Positions 1-7,773 of a DNA stretch of 64,000 bases are shown piece by piece. The stretch's first letter is position 1, and each line of letters begins with the position of its first letter. The notes under the pieces were generated by a model, which was not told where the DNA came from, did no database searches, and saw only the letters and a list, made by a program, of their open reading frames with translations. The DNA is from Bacteroidia bacterium (lineage in GTDB: Bacteria > Bacteroidota > Bacteroidia > JADZBD01): the NCBI GenBank assembly GCA_020852255.1, contig JADZBD010000025.1, positions 1 to 64,000 on the forward strand, given 5' to 3'. Made by a program: the position numbers and the translations under genes.

Positions 1-262
1 ATTGCCCAGAATAAACCCACCGCTGCAAGATGGGGCTGTATTTGCTTTTGAATAAAGAGAGGAAAACAGCATCACCAAGCTACTAATTAGGTAGAGCGCT
101 GATTTTCTGATAATTACACAGGGGGGGTGAATTTTACATTTCCCATAACCGGAAGATTTAAGCAATGATACAAAACCGGAAGGGGAAGTGCAAGGGATGC
201 AGAATAGAGACCTGAAATAAAAAAAGTTTACAGAGACTCTAAAAAGGATTAAAGATGAAAAA
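1..262. other. Left-edge region with no supported gene
   Basis: No convincing coding region, RNA gene or repeat is seen here. A plus-strand open frame enters from the left edge and stops with TAA at positions 53-55, so it could be the last 17 codons of a gene outside the window, but it is too short to judge. The rest is AT-rich sequence downstream of asd. No clear terminator hairpin for asd was found. Confidence 0.4.
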
Positions 263-1252
263 CTACACCAACCCCTTCTCCACCAAATACTCCGCGATCT
301 GAACCGCATTTGTAGCGGCACCCTTGCGGAGGTTGTCAGACACCACCCACATGTTAAGGGTATTGGGCTGGGTTTCGTCGCGGCGTAATCTTCCAACAAA
401 AACTTCATCCCTGTCGTACGCGTCTATGGGCATCGGGTATTTTAAATTCCTTATATCGTCTACCACTATTATTCCCGGCGAAGATGCCAATAGTTGCCGT
501 ACTTCTTCGAGGTCAAAATTCTTTTCAAATTCTATATTCACACTCTCGCTGTGCCCGCCCATCACCGGCACCCGCACGGTAGTGGCCGTAACACGAATAG
601 TATCATCACGCATGATCTTCTTCGTTTCATTCACCATCTTCATCTCCTCTTTCGTGTAGCCGTTGTCCAGGAATACATCAATTTGCGGAAGCAGATTCAG
701 GTCAATGGGATACGCATAGGCCATTTCTCCCTTCACTCCTTTACGCTCGTTCATTAGCTGATCCACCGCCTTCTTGCCTGTTCCTGTCACGCTCTGGTAG
801 GTTGAAACTACAATGCGCCTGACCTTATATTTCTGATGAAGGGGGTTCAATGCCACCACCATTTGAATGGTGGAGCAATTCGGATTAGCAATGATCTTAT
901 CCTCTTTCCCCAGCACATCCGCGTTGATCTCCGGCACCACCAGTTTCTTGGTGGGATCCATTCGCCAGGCGGAGGAGTTATCCACCACTGTGATGCCTGC
1001 CGCTGCAAACTTCGGCGCCCACTCGGTAGAAGTACCGCCCCCAGCAGAAAAAATAGCGATGTCAGGTTTGCACCTGATCGCCTCGTCCATCCCAATAACC
1101 TTATACGTCTTGCCTTTGAATGTTACCTCCTTCCCTACACTTTTTTCGGAGGCTACAGGAAAGAACTCCATTACGGGGAAATTTCTTTCCTCCAGCACTT
1201 GCATCATTTTGGTACCTACGAGCCCGGTAGCTCCTACAACGGCGATTTTCAT
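263..1252 (-). CDS. asd: Aspartate-semialdehyde dehydrogenase
   Basis: This enzyme reduces L-aspartyl-4-phosphate to L-aspartate-4-semialdehyde with NADPH in the cytosol, at the branch point leading to lysine, methionine and threonine. The 329-residue protein has the N-terminal nucleotide-binding motif GATGLVG (residues 7-13) and the active-site motif NPNCSTIQ with the catalytic cysteine at residue 126. A GGHSESVNIEF segment near the C-terminal third fits the family's substrate-binding histidine region. Length is normal for the family. The ATG start directly precedes the nucleotide-binding fold, so the start is secure. The gene appears monocistronic, with a leader peptide and hairpin 25-130 nt upstream suggesting attenuation (described separately). 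Confidence 0.96.
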   Translation of the reverse strand: MKIAVVGATGLVGTKMMQVLEERNFPVMEFFPVASEKSVGKEVTFKGKTYKVIGMDEAIRCKPDIAIFSAGGGTSTEWAPKFAAAGITVVDNSSAWRMDPTKKLVVPEINADVLGKEDKIIANPNCSTIQMVVALNPLHQKYKVRRIVVSTYQSVTGTGKKAVDQLMNERKGVKGEMAYAYPIDLNLLPQIDVFLDNGYTKEEMKMVNETKKIMRDDTIRVTATTVRVPVMGGHSESVNIEFEKNFDLEEVRQLLASSPGIIVVDDIRNLKYPMPIDAYDRDEVFVGRLRRDETQPNTLNMWVVSDNLRKGAATNAVQIAEYLVEKGLV

Positions 1253-1276
1253 GAATCTTGTTTTAATTCCTTACAT

Positions 1277-1302
1277 AAAAAAACCCTTCTTTACGGGAAG
1301 GG
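1277..1302 (-). terminator. Candidate attenuator hairpin with T7 tract in the asd leader
   Basis: Read on the minus strand, CCCTTC (1302-1297) pairs with GAAGGG (1289-1284) around a 7-nt loop. Seven Ts follow directly (1283-1277). This is the form of an intrinsic terminator, but it lies only 24 nt before the asd start codon and no other minus-strand gene precedes it. It therefore probably acts as a conditional terminator (attenuator) together with the leader peptide at 1331-1381. The structure was judged by eye, without energy calculation. Confidence 0.7.
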
Positions 1303-1330
1303 CCTCTATGACATATACCATGTACAGGTC

Positions 1331-1381
1331 CTACCCCGGAGGAAAGGCTTTCTTACACTTTTTATACATCATCGTACTCAT
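1331..1381 (-). CDS. Putative asd leader peptide (Lys/Met/Thr rich)
   Basis: A 16-codon frame reads MSTMMYKKCKKAFPPG and stops with TAG. It holds four lysine codons within five positions, three methionines and one threonine, which are exactly the end products of the aspartate pathway that asd feeds. It lies between a promoter-like sequence (1390-1420) and a hairpin with a T tract (1277-1302). By analogy with classical his, thr or trp attenuation, a ribosome starved for lysine would stall on the AAA AAG...AAG AAA codons. The terminal CGGGG (1338-1334) could then pair with TCCCG (1298-1294) and weaken the terminator. The peptide is inferred; its composition could be chance. Confidence 0.55.
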   Translation of the reverse strand: MSTMMYKKCKKAFPPG

Positions 1382-1389
1382 TTCGACGG

Positions 1390-1420
1390 CAAATATCTAT
1401 TATTTTCACCTCACGGCAAA
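1390..1420 (-). promoter_or_regulatory. Predicted asd promoter
   Basis: On the minus strand TTTG (1420-1417) is followed after 19 nt by GATATTTG (1397-1390), one mismatch from the Bacteroidota consensus TTTG-N19-TAnnTTTG. The expected start of transcription, about 3-7 nt downstream, lies immediately before the leader-peptide ATG at 1381. Confidence 0.55.
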
Positions 1421-1443
1421 AAAATTCAGACCTTTAATAAGCC

Positions 1444-2082
1444 ATGAGAAAGATCTTCTGCCCCATCCTGCTCCTCACACTTCTTTATTGTTCCTGCGAA
1501 ACCCCGGTTCAACAGAACGAGGTCTCCGGAGACCGTAAACCGGAAGTATTTGAAAAAGACGGTAAGTACGGCTTCCGTGATTCGCTGGGAGTGATCATCC
1601 CTGCCCGGTACGACTTCGCCTACGACTTTGATACCAGCCTTGTTACGGCAGTAACCGATAGTTCCGGCTGGAGCATTATTGACCGGAAAGGGAACTACCT
1701 TCTCACTCCGGTGGTGTATGATAATGGTCCTGATTACTTCGAAGAAGGACTCGCCCGCTTCATTGACAATGGCAAAATGGGGTTTTTTAATACCCGCGGA
1801 CAGAAAGTGATTCCCGCCAACTGGGATTTCGCCACTCCCTTTAAAGCCGGACTTACCAGCGTATGCCTGGGCTGCTCCCAGGTTCCTATTGATGAGGAAC
1901 ATTGGAAAATGGAAGGCGGCAAATGGGGAATGATGGATAAAACCGGGAAAATGGTGATTCCGGCAGAATACCAGGCCTTGCTGCACTTCGACAACGACTC
2001 CATTACTATTCAGCAGGATGGCAAGTGGTACAAAATGCATATCCGGAAGCCGGAGCGCATTCCCATTAAGGCACCCTATTAA
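1444..2082 (+). CDS. WG-repeat lipoprotein
   Basis: The 212-residue protein begins with a lipoprotein signal peptide: a hydrophobic stretch ending LLYCSC, so acylation at one of the cysteines near residue 16-18 is expected. The mature part carries at least three WG-type repeats, recognisable as (K)YGFRDSLGVIIPARYD, KMGFFNTRGQKVIPANWD and KWGMMDKTGKMVIPAEY. WG repeats form beta-rich modules common in Bacteroidota envelope proteins. Their function is generally unknown, so no specific role is claimed. The gene is divergent from asd and convergent with the next gene. Confidence 0.8.
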   Translation: MRKIFCPILLLTLLYCSCETPVQQNEVSGDRKPEVFEKDGKYGFRDSLGVIIPARYDFAYDFDTSLVTAVTDSSGWSIIDRKGNYLLTPVVYDNGPDYFEEGLARFIDNGKMGFFNTRGQKVIPANWDFATPFKAGLTSVCLGCSQVPIDEEHWKMEGGKWGMMDKTGKMVIPAEYQALLHFDNDSITIQQDGKWYKMHIRKPERIPIKAPY

Positions 2083-2108
2083 AAAAGCCCCGCGGGTTTC
2101 CGCAGGGC
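2081..2108 (-). terminator. Intrinsic terminator for the minus-strand gene at 2134-2553
   Basis: GCCCCGCGG (2087-2095) and CCGCAGGGC (2100-2108) form a nine-base stem with one C/A mismatch around a 4-nt loop. Six As on the plus strand (2081-2086) give a T6 tract after the hairpin on the minus strand, so it terminates leftward transcription. It also lies just after the plus-strand stop codon and could act in both directions. Confidence 0.75.
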
Positions 2109-2133
2109 CGGGCAGCATGGGAATGTTTCCGTA

Positions 2134-2553
2134 TCACCAGTTAAAACACACGCTGTAATTGCTTTTAGATTTTTTCATGCCCGTGCGGTGGCTGAGGTTA
2201 TAACATATGCGCTTCCAGGTTTTTCTCCGCTTGAATTTCTTTGCCCCGCCATTGTAATTACCGGCATAATTATTCCCGTAATTTTCACGCTTTGACTTCT
2301 TGATTTTATCACAATCCGGGCAGGGTTTCTCTTGTTGCTCCTCTTTATTCACCTGCGGCTGCTCTTCGTTCCAGTCCTGCTGATTTACCACATTCCGGTC
2401 GTTGTTATCCTCATTGTTCACCGGATTATTATTTACATTGAGAATCTGCTGCTGCATCTGTTGCGGAAGCGGATTCTGGTATTGCGGATTGAGGTTCTGC
2501 GCTGCGAGGCAACAGGTGAAAAGTACTGCGATGATTGTGAGTGTGTTCTTCAT
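2134..2553 (-). CDS. Small secreted Asn/Gln-rich protein of unknown function
   Basis: The protein is 139 residues if started at MKNTLTIIAVLF (2553), which gives a proper signal peptide ending near CLAAQ; an upstream in-frame ATG at 2580 would put nine polar residues in front of the signal and is less likely. The mature N-terminal half is very rich in asparagine and glutamine with NNPVNNEDNN-like stretches. A CPDCDK motif sits in the middle and a Lys/Arg-rich segment near the C-terminus. No family is recognised. It lies downstream of the alpha-2-macroglobulin-like gene in the same direction and ends before an intrinsic terminator. Confidence 0.6.
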   Translation of the reverse strand: MKNTLTIIAVLFTCCLAAQNLNPQYQNPLPQQMQQQILNVNNNPVNNEDNNDRNVVNQQDWNEEQPQVNKEEQQEKPCPDCDKIKKSKRENYGNNYAGNYNGGAKKFKRRKTWKRICYNLSHRTGMKKSKSNYSVCFNW

Positions 2554-2621
2554 GATTATGCTGCTTTTATGCTCTCCCACCCTCCCCTTTTTTCAAGGGA
2601 AGGGTGCAGAGCACTGGTTGT

Positions 2622-5600
2622 TTAGTTAATGGTTACTGTTCCGTAATTGGTCCAGGTTTTAAATTCATTCGTGTAGTAGAGATAGGCCGCGGAAGCAGGA
2701 GCTTCGTACGTGCCGGGGATCTCTGCTTTCAGATCAAAGTTGAGTTCTTTTACGGCTTCCGGAGCCATTCCGGTATAGTAGATCGCAAGTTTATTACCAA
2801 TGATCTCGTAATAATCGAACATCTTCTTCTCCTGCATTTCCTTCAGCTGCCAGGGCTGAACACTGAATCCGGCAGGTATTCCCACTACTACCATCGTGCT
2901 GGGTACGCCTTCTTTTTTCAGGTTCTTCACGGTAGCCTTCAGCCTTACTGTCTCGCCCTGTTTTACGGTCTTCTCGCTGATTTTTACATCCAGATCAATT
3001 ACACACTCCTTGTTGCTGTTGGGAAGTGAGGTGCTGTATTCAACAGATACCGTGTAAGGAAGTGATTCTTTGGTGTCGGTGAATTTCACTTTGATATCCT
3101 CGTTGCCTTTGGTGATGTACTTCTCCAGTCCGTCCATTTCAATAGTTCCTTCCTGTCCGGCCTCATACTTCACCTCATCAACTTTCCTGCCATCTACATA
3201 AAGCTCAATTGTTCCGCCCTCTTTAGCTTTTTTAGACTTTTTTGCATACTCGGTCATCGCTTTAAGAGCCAGTACCGTTCCCTGGGTATTACCAAATGTT
3301 CCGTAGGAATTGCGGCTGGAAGCCAGCCACTTAACGCTGTTGATCAGGTTGCCGCTGTATGAACCGCCCGGATCCTTCAGCATCGCAATGATTGCCAAAG
3401 AGGTGGTCTCGATGGTCAGCGACTGACCGGTGGAATGTGTGATGCTATGTGTGGATCCGGAGAAGCTACCATCGCTCTTCTGAGTTTTAAGGAGCTCCTG
3501 CATCACATGGTTATACCGTGAATCCTTATTTGCGCCCAACGTGTTGGCAATAAGTGCCAGCTGGTAAGGGTCCTTGCTTTCCATGGCATTTTTATACGAA
3601 GCATTCACCTCTTTTTCCATATTGGAATATCCGGATTCCGCCAGGGCGTAGGTAATATATCCGTTCATCACTTCAGGGCTGATCGAACCGAAGGCGTGAT
3701 ACGCCGTAGTGTTACGGCGATACCCACCGTTTCCATCGCGCTGTTCCATCAGCCAATCAGAAGTACGCTTCAGCATGTCCTTGTCCACTTCTGCGCCTAC
3801 TCTCTGCATATCGCTGAACTGCATTATGCCGTAAGCGGTAAGCCCTTCGTGAGCGGGAGCCTGTCCGAACCACTGGTATCCTTTTGCATTTGTTTCAAAA
3901 GTGACCAGGCGGCTGTAACCTCTTTTGAGAAGGTCGGCTGCTTTTTGCATTGTCTCTGTATTCTTCTCATCGGTATTCTGGTAATAATCCAGCACCATGG
4001 TATTCGGCCAGGAACTCATGGATGTTTGCTCGAAGCATCCATGCGGCTCGCGAAGAATACCGTCCAGCCCGGTCAGAATATCTCCCACTACCGACGGGAA
4101 AGCGGCAAATTTCACACGAAGAGATCCTTTGATCATATTCCGGATATCGAGTTTGAACTGCCCGTTTCTGTCTGTTCCGTTATAAGAAACCGCCACCGGG
4201 AATCCTTTAGCTACAATAGTGATTGGTTGTGAGAATGCATCTTTCATTCCACAAGCGCTGAATTCCACGCTCAGGTTTCCGCTTCGGGCATCGCTGCCCA
4301 CCTCATACTGAAGTAACACCGTTTTAGCTTTACCGGGAGCAATGGTTTGCAGTTCGGTTACGGAGCCCATCAGTTTCATTCCCTCAGGTGCCGTAAAGCG
4401 GAGCATACCGGACACAGGCTTGGCTGTGTTATTCTTCAGGGTCAGCGGAATGCTGATCTGATCCAGCGTAGCCACTTCCACGGGAGCTTTCACGGTCATC
4501 GCAATGGGAGTTTGGGTGAAGATCACTTTTTCTCCTCTGCCCACGCTGCCATTGTTTCCTACTCCTTCTGCAACAGCCCGGAAAGATGTAATCTCATCCG
4601 AATTGTAAAATGCAACTGTCTTTACTCCGTTTGCACCTACCTGCACCTCCGGATTCCAATATACAGTGCTGCGGAAATCTTCACGAACCGTGGGAATTTC
4701 ACCGTCTTTATACTGAGGAGCTGCGAATTCGCGGGAGCGATACAGCCCGGTAGCTGAAACATTTCCCATTGGGCCGAACTTCTCTGCCTTCCCCTTTTTC
4801 TTCAGTTCTTTACCGCTAACCGGATCATTAACATTTTTCTGGTCCACCGGCTTTGAATCCGGTGCGCCGAAGGCAACAATCGTTCCTGATTTAACCTGTA
4901 CATTGTTTCCGGTACCCGTTACCACCGTGGTGGATTTGGGCATTGGCGCCGGGGCTGATTTTTTGGGTGCGAAATCATCAAAACCGGCACTGCGCGATTT
5001 ATTCTTCACGCCATTTCCGGCATTGTCCTTCTTCTGCTGCTGTACCTGCACTTTCATTTCATCTCTCTGAACAGGTACAAACTGTACATCTTCCAGCTCC
5101 ATTACACCAGCATCACCGTCAGAGGAAGGAACAGCATCATAATAATAGCTCTGGTACTGCTGGTTATTTTTCGGATACAGGTAAACGTACATCGCCGGAT
5201 TATAGGTATTCACATACATCTGGTTCGCATTGTACTGGGGCGCGTCAACAGTAAAGGTTACGGGCTCGAACAGTTCCAGCTTGTTGAAAATAAATCGTCC
5301 GGAAGCATCGGTTTTAAATACATTACCATTGCTGTTCATTTTAATAGTAGCATTCGGTACCGGCTGTGAGGTGTAAGCATTGTATACCACTCCACTCACT
5401 ACGGCGCGTTCACCCTGATAATACATGGGAGGGAACTGCCGGGCGATTACCTGCTTCCATTCAAATCTTCTCCAACCGGAAGTAAGCAGGAGGAAATCCA
5501 GCGCCTGGTCCGCTTTCGCTTCTTTCTTATCAAAGTAAAAATTAGGTTCCTCCACCTTTTGCTTCAGATCGCTCTCCAAAAGAAGTTTCGCAAGGATATT

Positions 5601-7094
5601 TCCCTGGCGATCATCGGCAAAAGCATTCAGCTGATCGTTCATAACCGTAAGGGCCAGGTCGGCTGCTGCAGGAGCACCATGTTCATCCGTAACGGTTATC
5701 GTCATATTCACCTTCTCGCGGGGCATGTATTTTTCCTTGTCGGTTGTGATGTTCACGTTGAGCTGCTTCTTTTTATTCATGAATGCAAGTCGCTCACACA
5801 CCTCCACTCCGTTTTCATCGAACAGTGTAAACTGCGCCACACCGATAGGGAATGAAGAAGAAGGAATCAGGAAAAGATTTTCTCCGGACTTCACTTTTAA
5901 TGCAGTGCTGTAAACAATCTTTCCGCGTACCTGTCCGATCAGAGAAAGTTCCTTGCTTTCATTGGAATTAATTTTGATGCCTACCTCACCTGGTTTTGTA
6001 TTGTTGATGGCCAGCGTATAGCCGGTTGGCTGTACCGTGGGAAGGCTGTACGTGGTTTTCACACCCTCCGGGCGGGTAATCTTAACTGTATATTGCTCTT
6101 TATCGGATGGGATCATGTTAAACGCGCCCATTCCGAAATGGAAACTGGAAAACGATGCGATCTCTTTCCCTTTGGAGTCCAGAACAACTCCATCCACATC
6201 CGCCGGTTTTCCGAATTCATTCAGCGCGCGGAAAGCAACCTTGCTTCCCATCCCGTTCACCAGATCTCCTCCTTCGGGAAAGAATTCCAGCTTAATGTTA
6301 TTTAGGACAATGGGTATAGAACGGGATACTGACTCCGTGTTCCCGTTATAATCCATCATTATATTCACAAGTCCGTCGTTACTCTTGAGTTTGTTGGGAA
6401 GTTTGAATTTGATCTTTTTCTGTCCCAGTACATCGGTCATCGCCATTTCTTCGGTAAATTTTTCCCCACCGATGTTCACCACCACCTTCACTTTCTGGTT
6501 AGACAGCGGTTTATTCTCGTTCGTATTCACCTCTAGTTTCACACTTACTTCATCACCGGGGCCATAGGCTTTTTTCTCAAAATCGAGTTTCATTTTCAGG
6601 TTGGGAAGTATAACGTCCTGCACCTGGATGTCTTTTTCGAACCCATAGGTGCCGGAGGAGAAGTTGCGCATCCATTGCGTATAAGCGCGTACCTTATACA
6701 TACCGCCCGCTGCCATCTCGCTGATTGCAAAATCACCTTTCCCCTGTCCGTCGCGTGCAAGTATTTTGATGGTTTTTTCAACCGTTCCTTTCGGACTCAT
6801 GAGGTCCACATAAAGCATTTCGCTTTTGGTGCTCGGTTTCAGCGAAACCCCGTCACGTACAAAAGCCGAAAACCAGATGGTCTCACCCGGCTCATAAAAC
6901 GGCTTGTCAAACTGCAGATACAGGCGGTCCTCCGGAGCGCGCTCATTCCAGGTTCTTGTTTTTTCCTTCAGTGAAGTTGTAAAGGAGTTGTCCGCCGCGC
7001 TGTGATACAAGGCGGGGTACATCCAGCTTATCATACATACCATTCCGGCGGCAGCTACTGCGGCAAGAACGGGTTTGATGAACGACTTTCTCAT
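2622..7094 (-). CDS. Alpha-2-macroglobulin-like protein with thioester motif
   Basis: The predicted 1490-residue protein starts at MRKSFIKPVLAAV (ATG at 7094). The frame stays open about 110 codons further upstream, but that stretch is low-complexity and runs into the divergent sigma-factor gene, so it is excluded. An N-terminal hydrophobic segment is followed by MG-type beta domains (for example DRLYLQFDKPFYEPGETIWF). Next come a carboxypeptidase-regulatory-like insert (near VVSGVVYNAYTSQPVPNATI), an alpha-2-macroglobulin core domain (TVYWNPEVQV...DEITSFRAVAEG) and a thioester region with GCFEQ, Cys1020 to Gln1023, matching the CxEQ motif. A terpenoid-cyclase-like helical domain and a receptor-binding-like C-terminus complete it. 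Such proteins are thought to trap proteases in the periplasm or at the cell surface. No lipobox is evident, unlike many bacterial homologues, and no penicillin-binding protein partner gene is adjacent. Confidence 0.85.
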   Translation of the reverse strand: MRKSFIKPVLAAVAAAGMVCMISWMYPALYHSAADNSFTTSLKEKTRTWNERAPEDRLYLQFDKPFYEPGETIWFSAFVRDGVSLKPSTKSEMLYVDLMSPKGTVEKTIKILARDGQGKGDFAISEMAAGGMYKVRAYTQWMRNFSSGTYGFEKDIQVQDVILPNLKMKLDFEKKAYGPGDEVSVKLEVNTNENKPLSNQKVKVVVNIGGEKFTEEMAMTDVLGQKKIKFKLPNKLKSNDGLVNIMMDYNGNTESVSRSIPIVLNNIKLEFFPEGGDLVNGMGSKVAFRALNEFGKPADVDGVVLDSKGKEIASFSSFHFGMGAFNMIPSDKEQYTVKITRPEGVKTTYSLPTVQPTGYTLAINNTKPGEVGIKINSNESKELSLIGQVRGKIVYSTALKVKSGENLFLIPSSSFPIGVAQFTLFDENGVEVCERLAFMNKKKQLNVNITTDKEKYMPREKVNMTITVTDEHGAPAAADLALTVMNDQLNAFADDRQGNILAKLLLESDLKQKVEEPNFYFDKKEAKADQALDFLLLTSGWRRFEWKQVIARQFPPMYYQGERAVVSGVVYNAYTSQPVPNATIKMNSNGNVFKTDASGRFIFNKLELFEPVTFTVDAPQYNANQMYVNTYNPAMYVYLYPKNNQQYQSYYYDAVPSSDGDAGVMELEDVQFVPVQRDEMKVQVQQQKKDNAGNGVKNKSRSAGFDDFAPKKSAPAPMPKSTTVVTGTGNNVQVKSGTIVAFGAPDSKPVDQKNVNDPVSGKELKKKGKAEKFGPMGNVSATGLYRSREFAAPQYKDGEIPTVREDFRSTVYWNPEVQVGANGVKTVAFYNSDEITSFRAVAEGVGNNGSVGRGEKVIFTQTPIAMTVKAPVEVATLDQISIPLTLKNNTAKPVSGMLRFTAPEGMKLMGSVTELQTIAPGKAKTVLLQYEVGSDARSGNLSVEFSACGMKDAFSQPITIVAKGFPVAVSYNGTDRNGQFKLDIRNMIKGSLRVKFAAFPSVVGDILTGLDGILREPHGCFEQTSMSSWPNTMVLDYYQNTDEKNTETMQKAADLLKRGYSRLVTFETNAKGYQWFGQAPAHEGLTAYGIMQFSDMQRVGAEVDKDMLKRTSDWLMEQRDGNGGYRRNTTAYHAFGSISPEVMNGYITYALAESGYSNMEKEVNASYKNAMESKDPYQLALIANTLGANKDSRYNHVMQELLKTQKSDGSFSGSTHSITHSTGQSLTIETTSLAIIAMLKDPGGSYSGNLINSVKWLASSRNSYGTFGNTQGTVLALKAMTEYAKKSKKAKEGGTIELYVDGRKVDEVKYEAGQEGTIEMDGLEKYITKGNEDIKVKFTDTKESLPYTVSVEYSTSLPNSNKECVIDLDVKISEKTVKQGETVRLKATVKNLKKEGVPSTMVVVGIPAGFSVQPWQLKEMQEKKMFDYYEIIGNKLAIYYTGMAPEAVKELNFDLKAEIPGTYEAPASAAYLYYTNEFKTWTNYGTVTIN

Positions 7095-7175
7095 GGTATT
7101 GGTTTTTAAGTGTCTTTGCCTGTTTGATGCCCCAGGATCATGAATTCCATAAGCCCCATCTCTTTTTTTAAAGAT

Positions 7176-7183
7176 TATCTTTG
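7176..7183 (+). promoter_or_regulatory. -7 promoter box of the ECF sigma gene
   Basis: TATCTTTG matches the Bacteroidota -7 consensus TAnnTTTG exactly. It ends only eight bases before the TTG start codon at 7192, so the transcript would have almost no leader. No clear -33 TTTG is seen at the usual distance, which would be consistent with dependence on an alternative sigma factor. Confidence 0.45.
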
Positions 7184-7191
7184 TATCGCTC

Positions 7192-7773
7192 TTGGAAACA
7201 GGCCAAAACATACGCTCTTTACCGGATGCCGAACTGGTAGCGCTATATAAGTCGTTGAATAACAGCGAGATAGTAGGAATTCTCTTTGAGCGGCATACCG
7301 TCATGGTTTTTGGTATATGCATGAAATACCTCGGCGATGAAGATGAGGCCCAGGATGCAGTAATGCTGATTTTTGAGAAATTGCTGGAAGACCTTAAGAA
7401 ACATGAGGTTGAGAACTTCAAATCCTGGCTGCACAGTGTGGCCAGGAATCACTGTCTGATGTATTTACGGAGCCGTAAATCAAAGCAGGAAAGATTGAAG
7501 GAGTATAAGAAGGATGAAGAGGCGGTTATGGAATCCTCTGTTTTCATGCATCAAGAGGGTGAAAAGGATAAAGAAGTGATGTTGCGGCAGCTGGAAGAAT
7601 GCATAAAGAAACTGAATGAGCAGCAGCGCATGAGTGTTGAATTGTTCTTTTTAAAAGAAAAGAGTTACACGGAAGTATCGGGGATTACTGGATACTCCAT
7701 GAACGAAGTAAAAAGTTTTATCCAGAACGGTAAGCGGAATCTTACCAACTGTATGAACGGAAAAAATGAGTGA
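7192..7773 (+). CDS. ECF-type RNA polymerase sigma factor
   Basis: The 193-residue protein has sigma region 2 (residues about 25-100, with YLGDEDEAQDAVMLIFEKL and FKSWLHSVARNHCLMYLRSR) and region 4 (about 130-185, ending in a helix-turn-helix with SYTEVSGITGYSMNEVKSFI). It would direct RNA polymerase to a small regulon. The start is a TTG at 7192; the next methionine (residue 38) would remove part of region 2, so TTG is favoured despite being unusual. The gene overlaps the anti-sigma gene by 8 nt, the usual sign of translational coupling. Confidence 0.88.
   Translation: METGQNIRSLPDAELVALYKSLNNSEIVGILFERHTVMVFGICMKYLGDEDEAQDAVMLIFEKLLEDLKKHEVENFKSWLHSVARNHCLMYLRSRKSKQERLKEYKKDEEAVMESSVFMHQEGEKDKEVMLRQLEECIKKLNEQQRMSVELFFLKEKSYTEVSGITGYSMNEVKSFIQNGKRNLTNCMNGKNE

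Noticed and set aside
2-55. Possible C-terminal 17 codons of a plus-strand gene entering from the left edge
   Set aside because: The frame is too short to judge coding character and there is no recognisable domain.
836-1538. Two long plus-strand open frames opposite asd
   Set aside because: They are antisense shadows of a clearly recognised enzyme and have no family features.
7095-7421. N-terminal extension of the alpha-2-macroglobulin-like protein
   Set aside because: It is antisense to the sigma-factor gene and precedes the hydrophobic N-terminal segment expected at the start.
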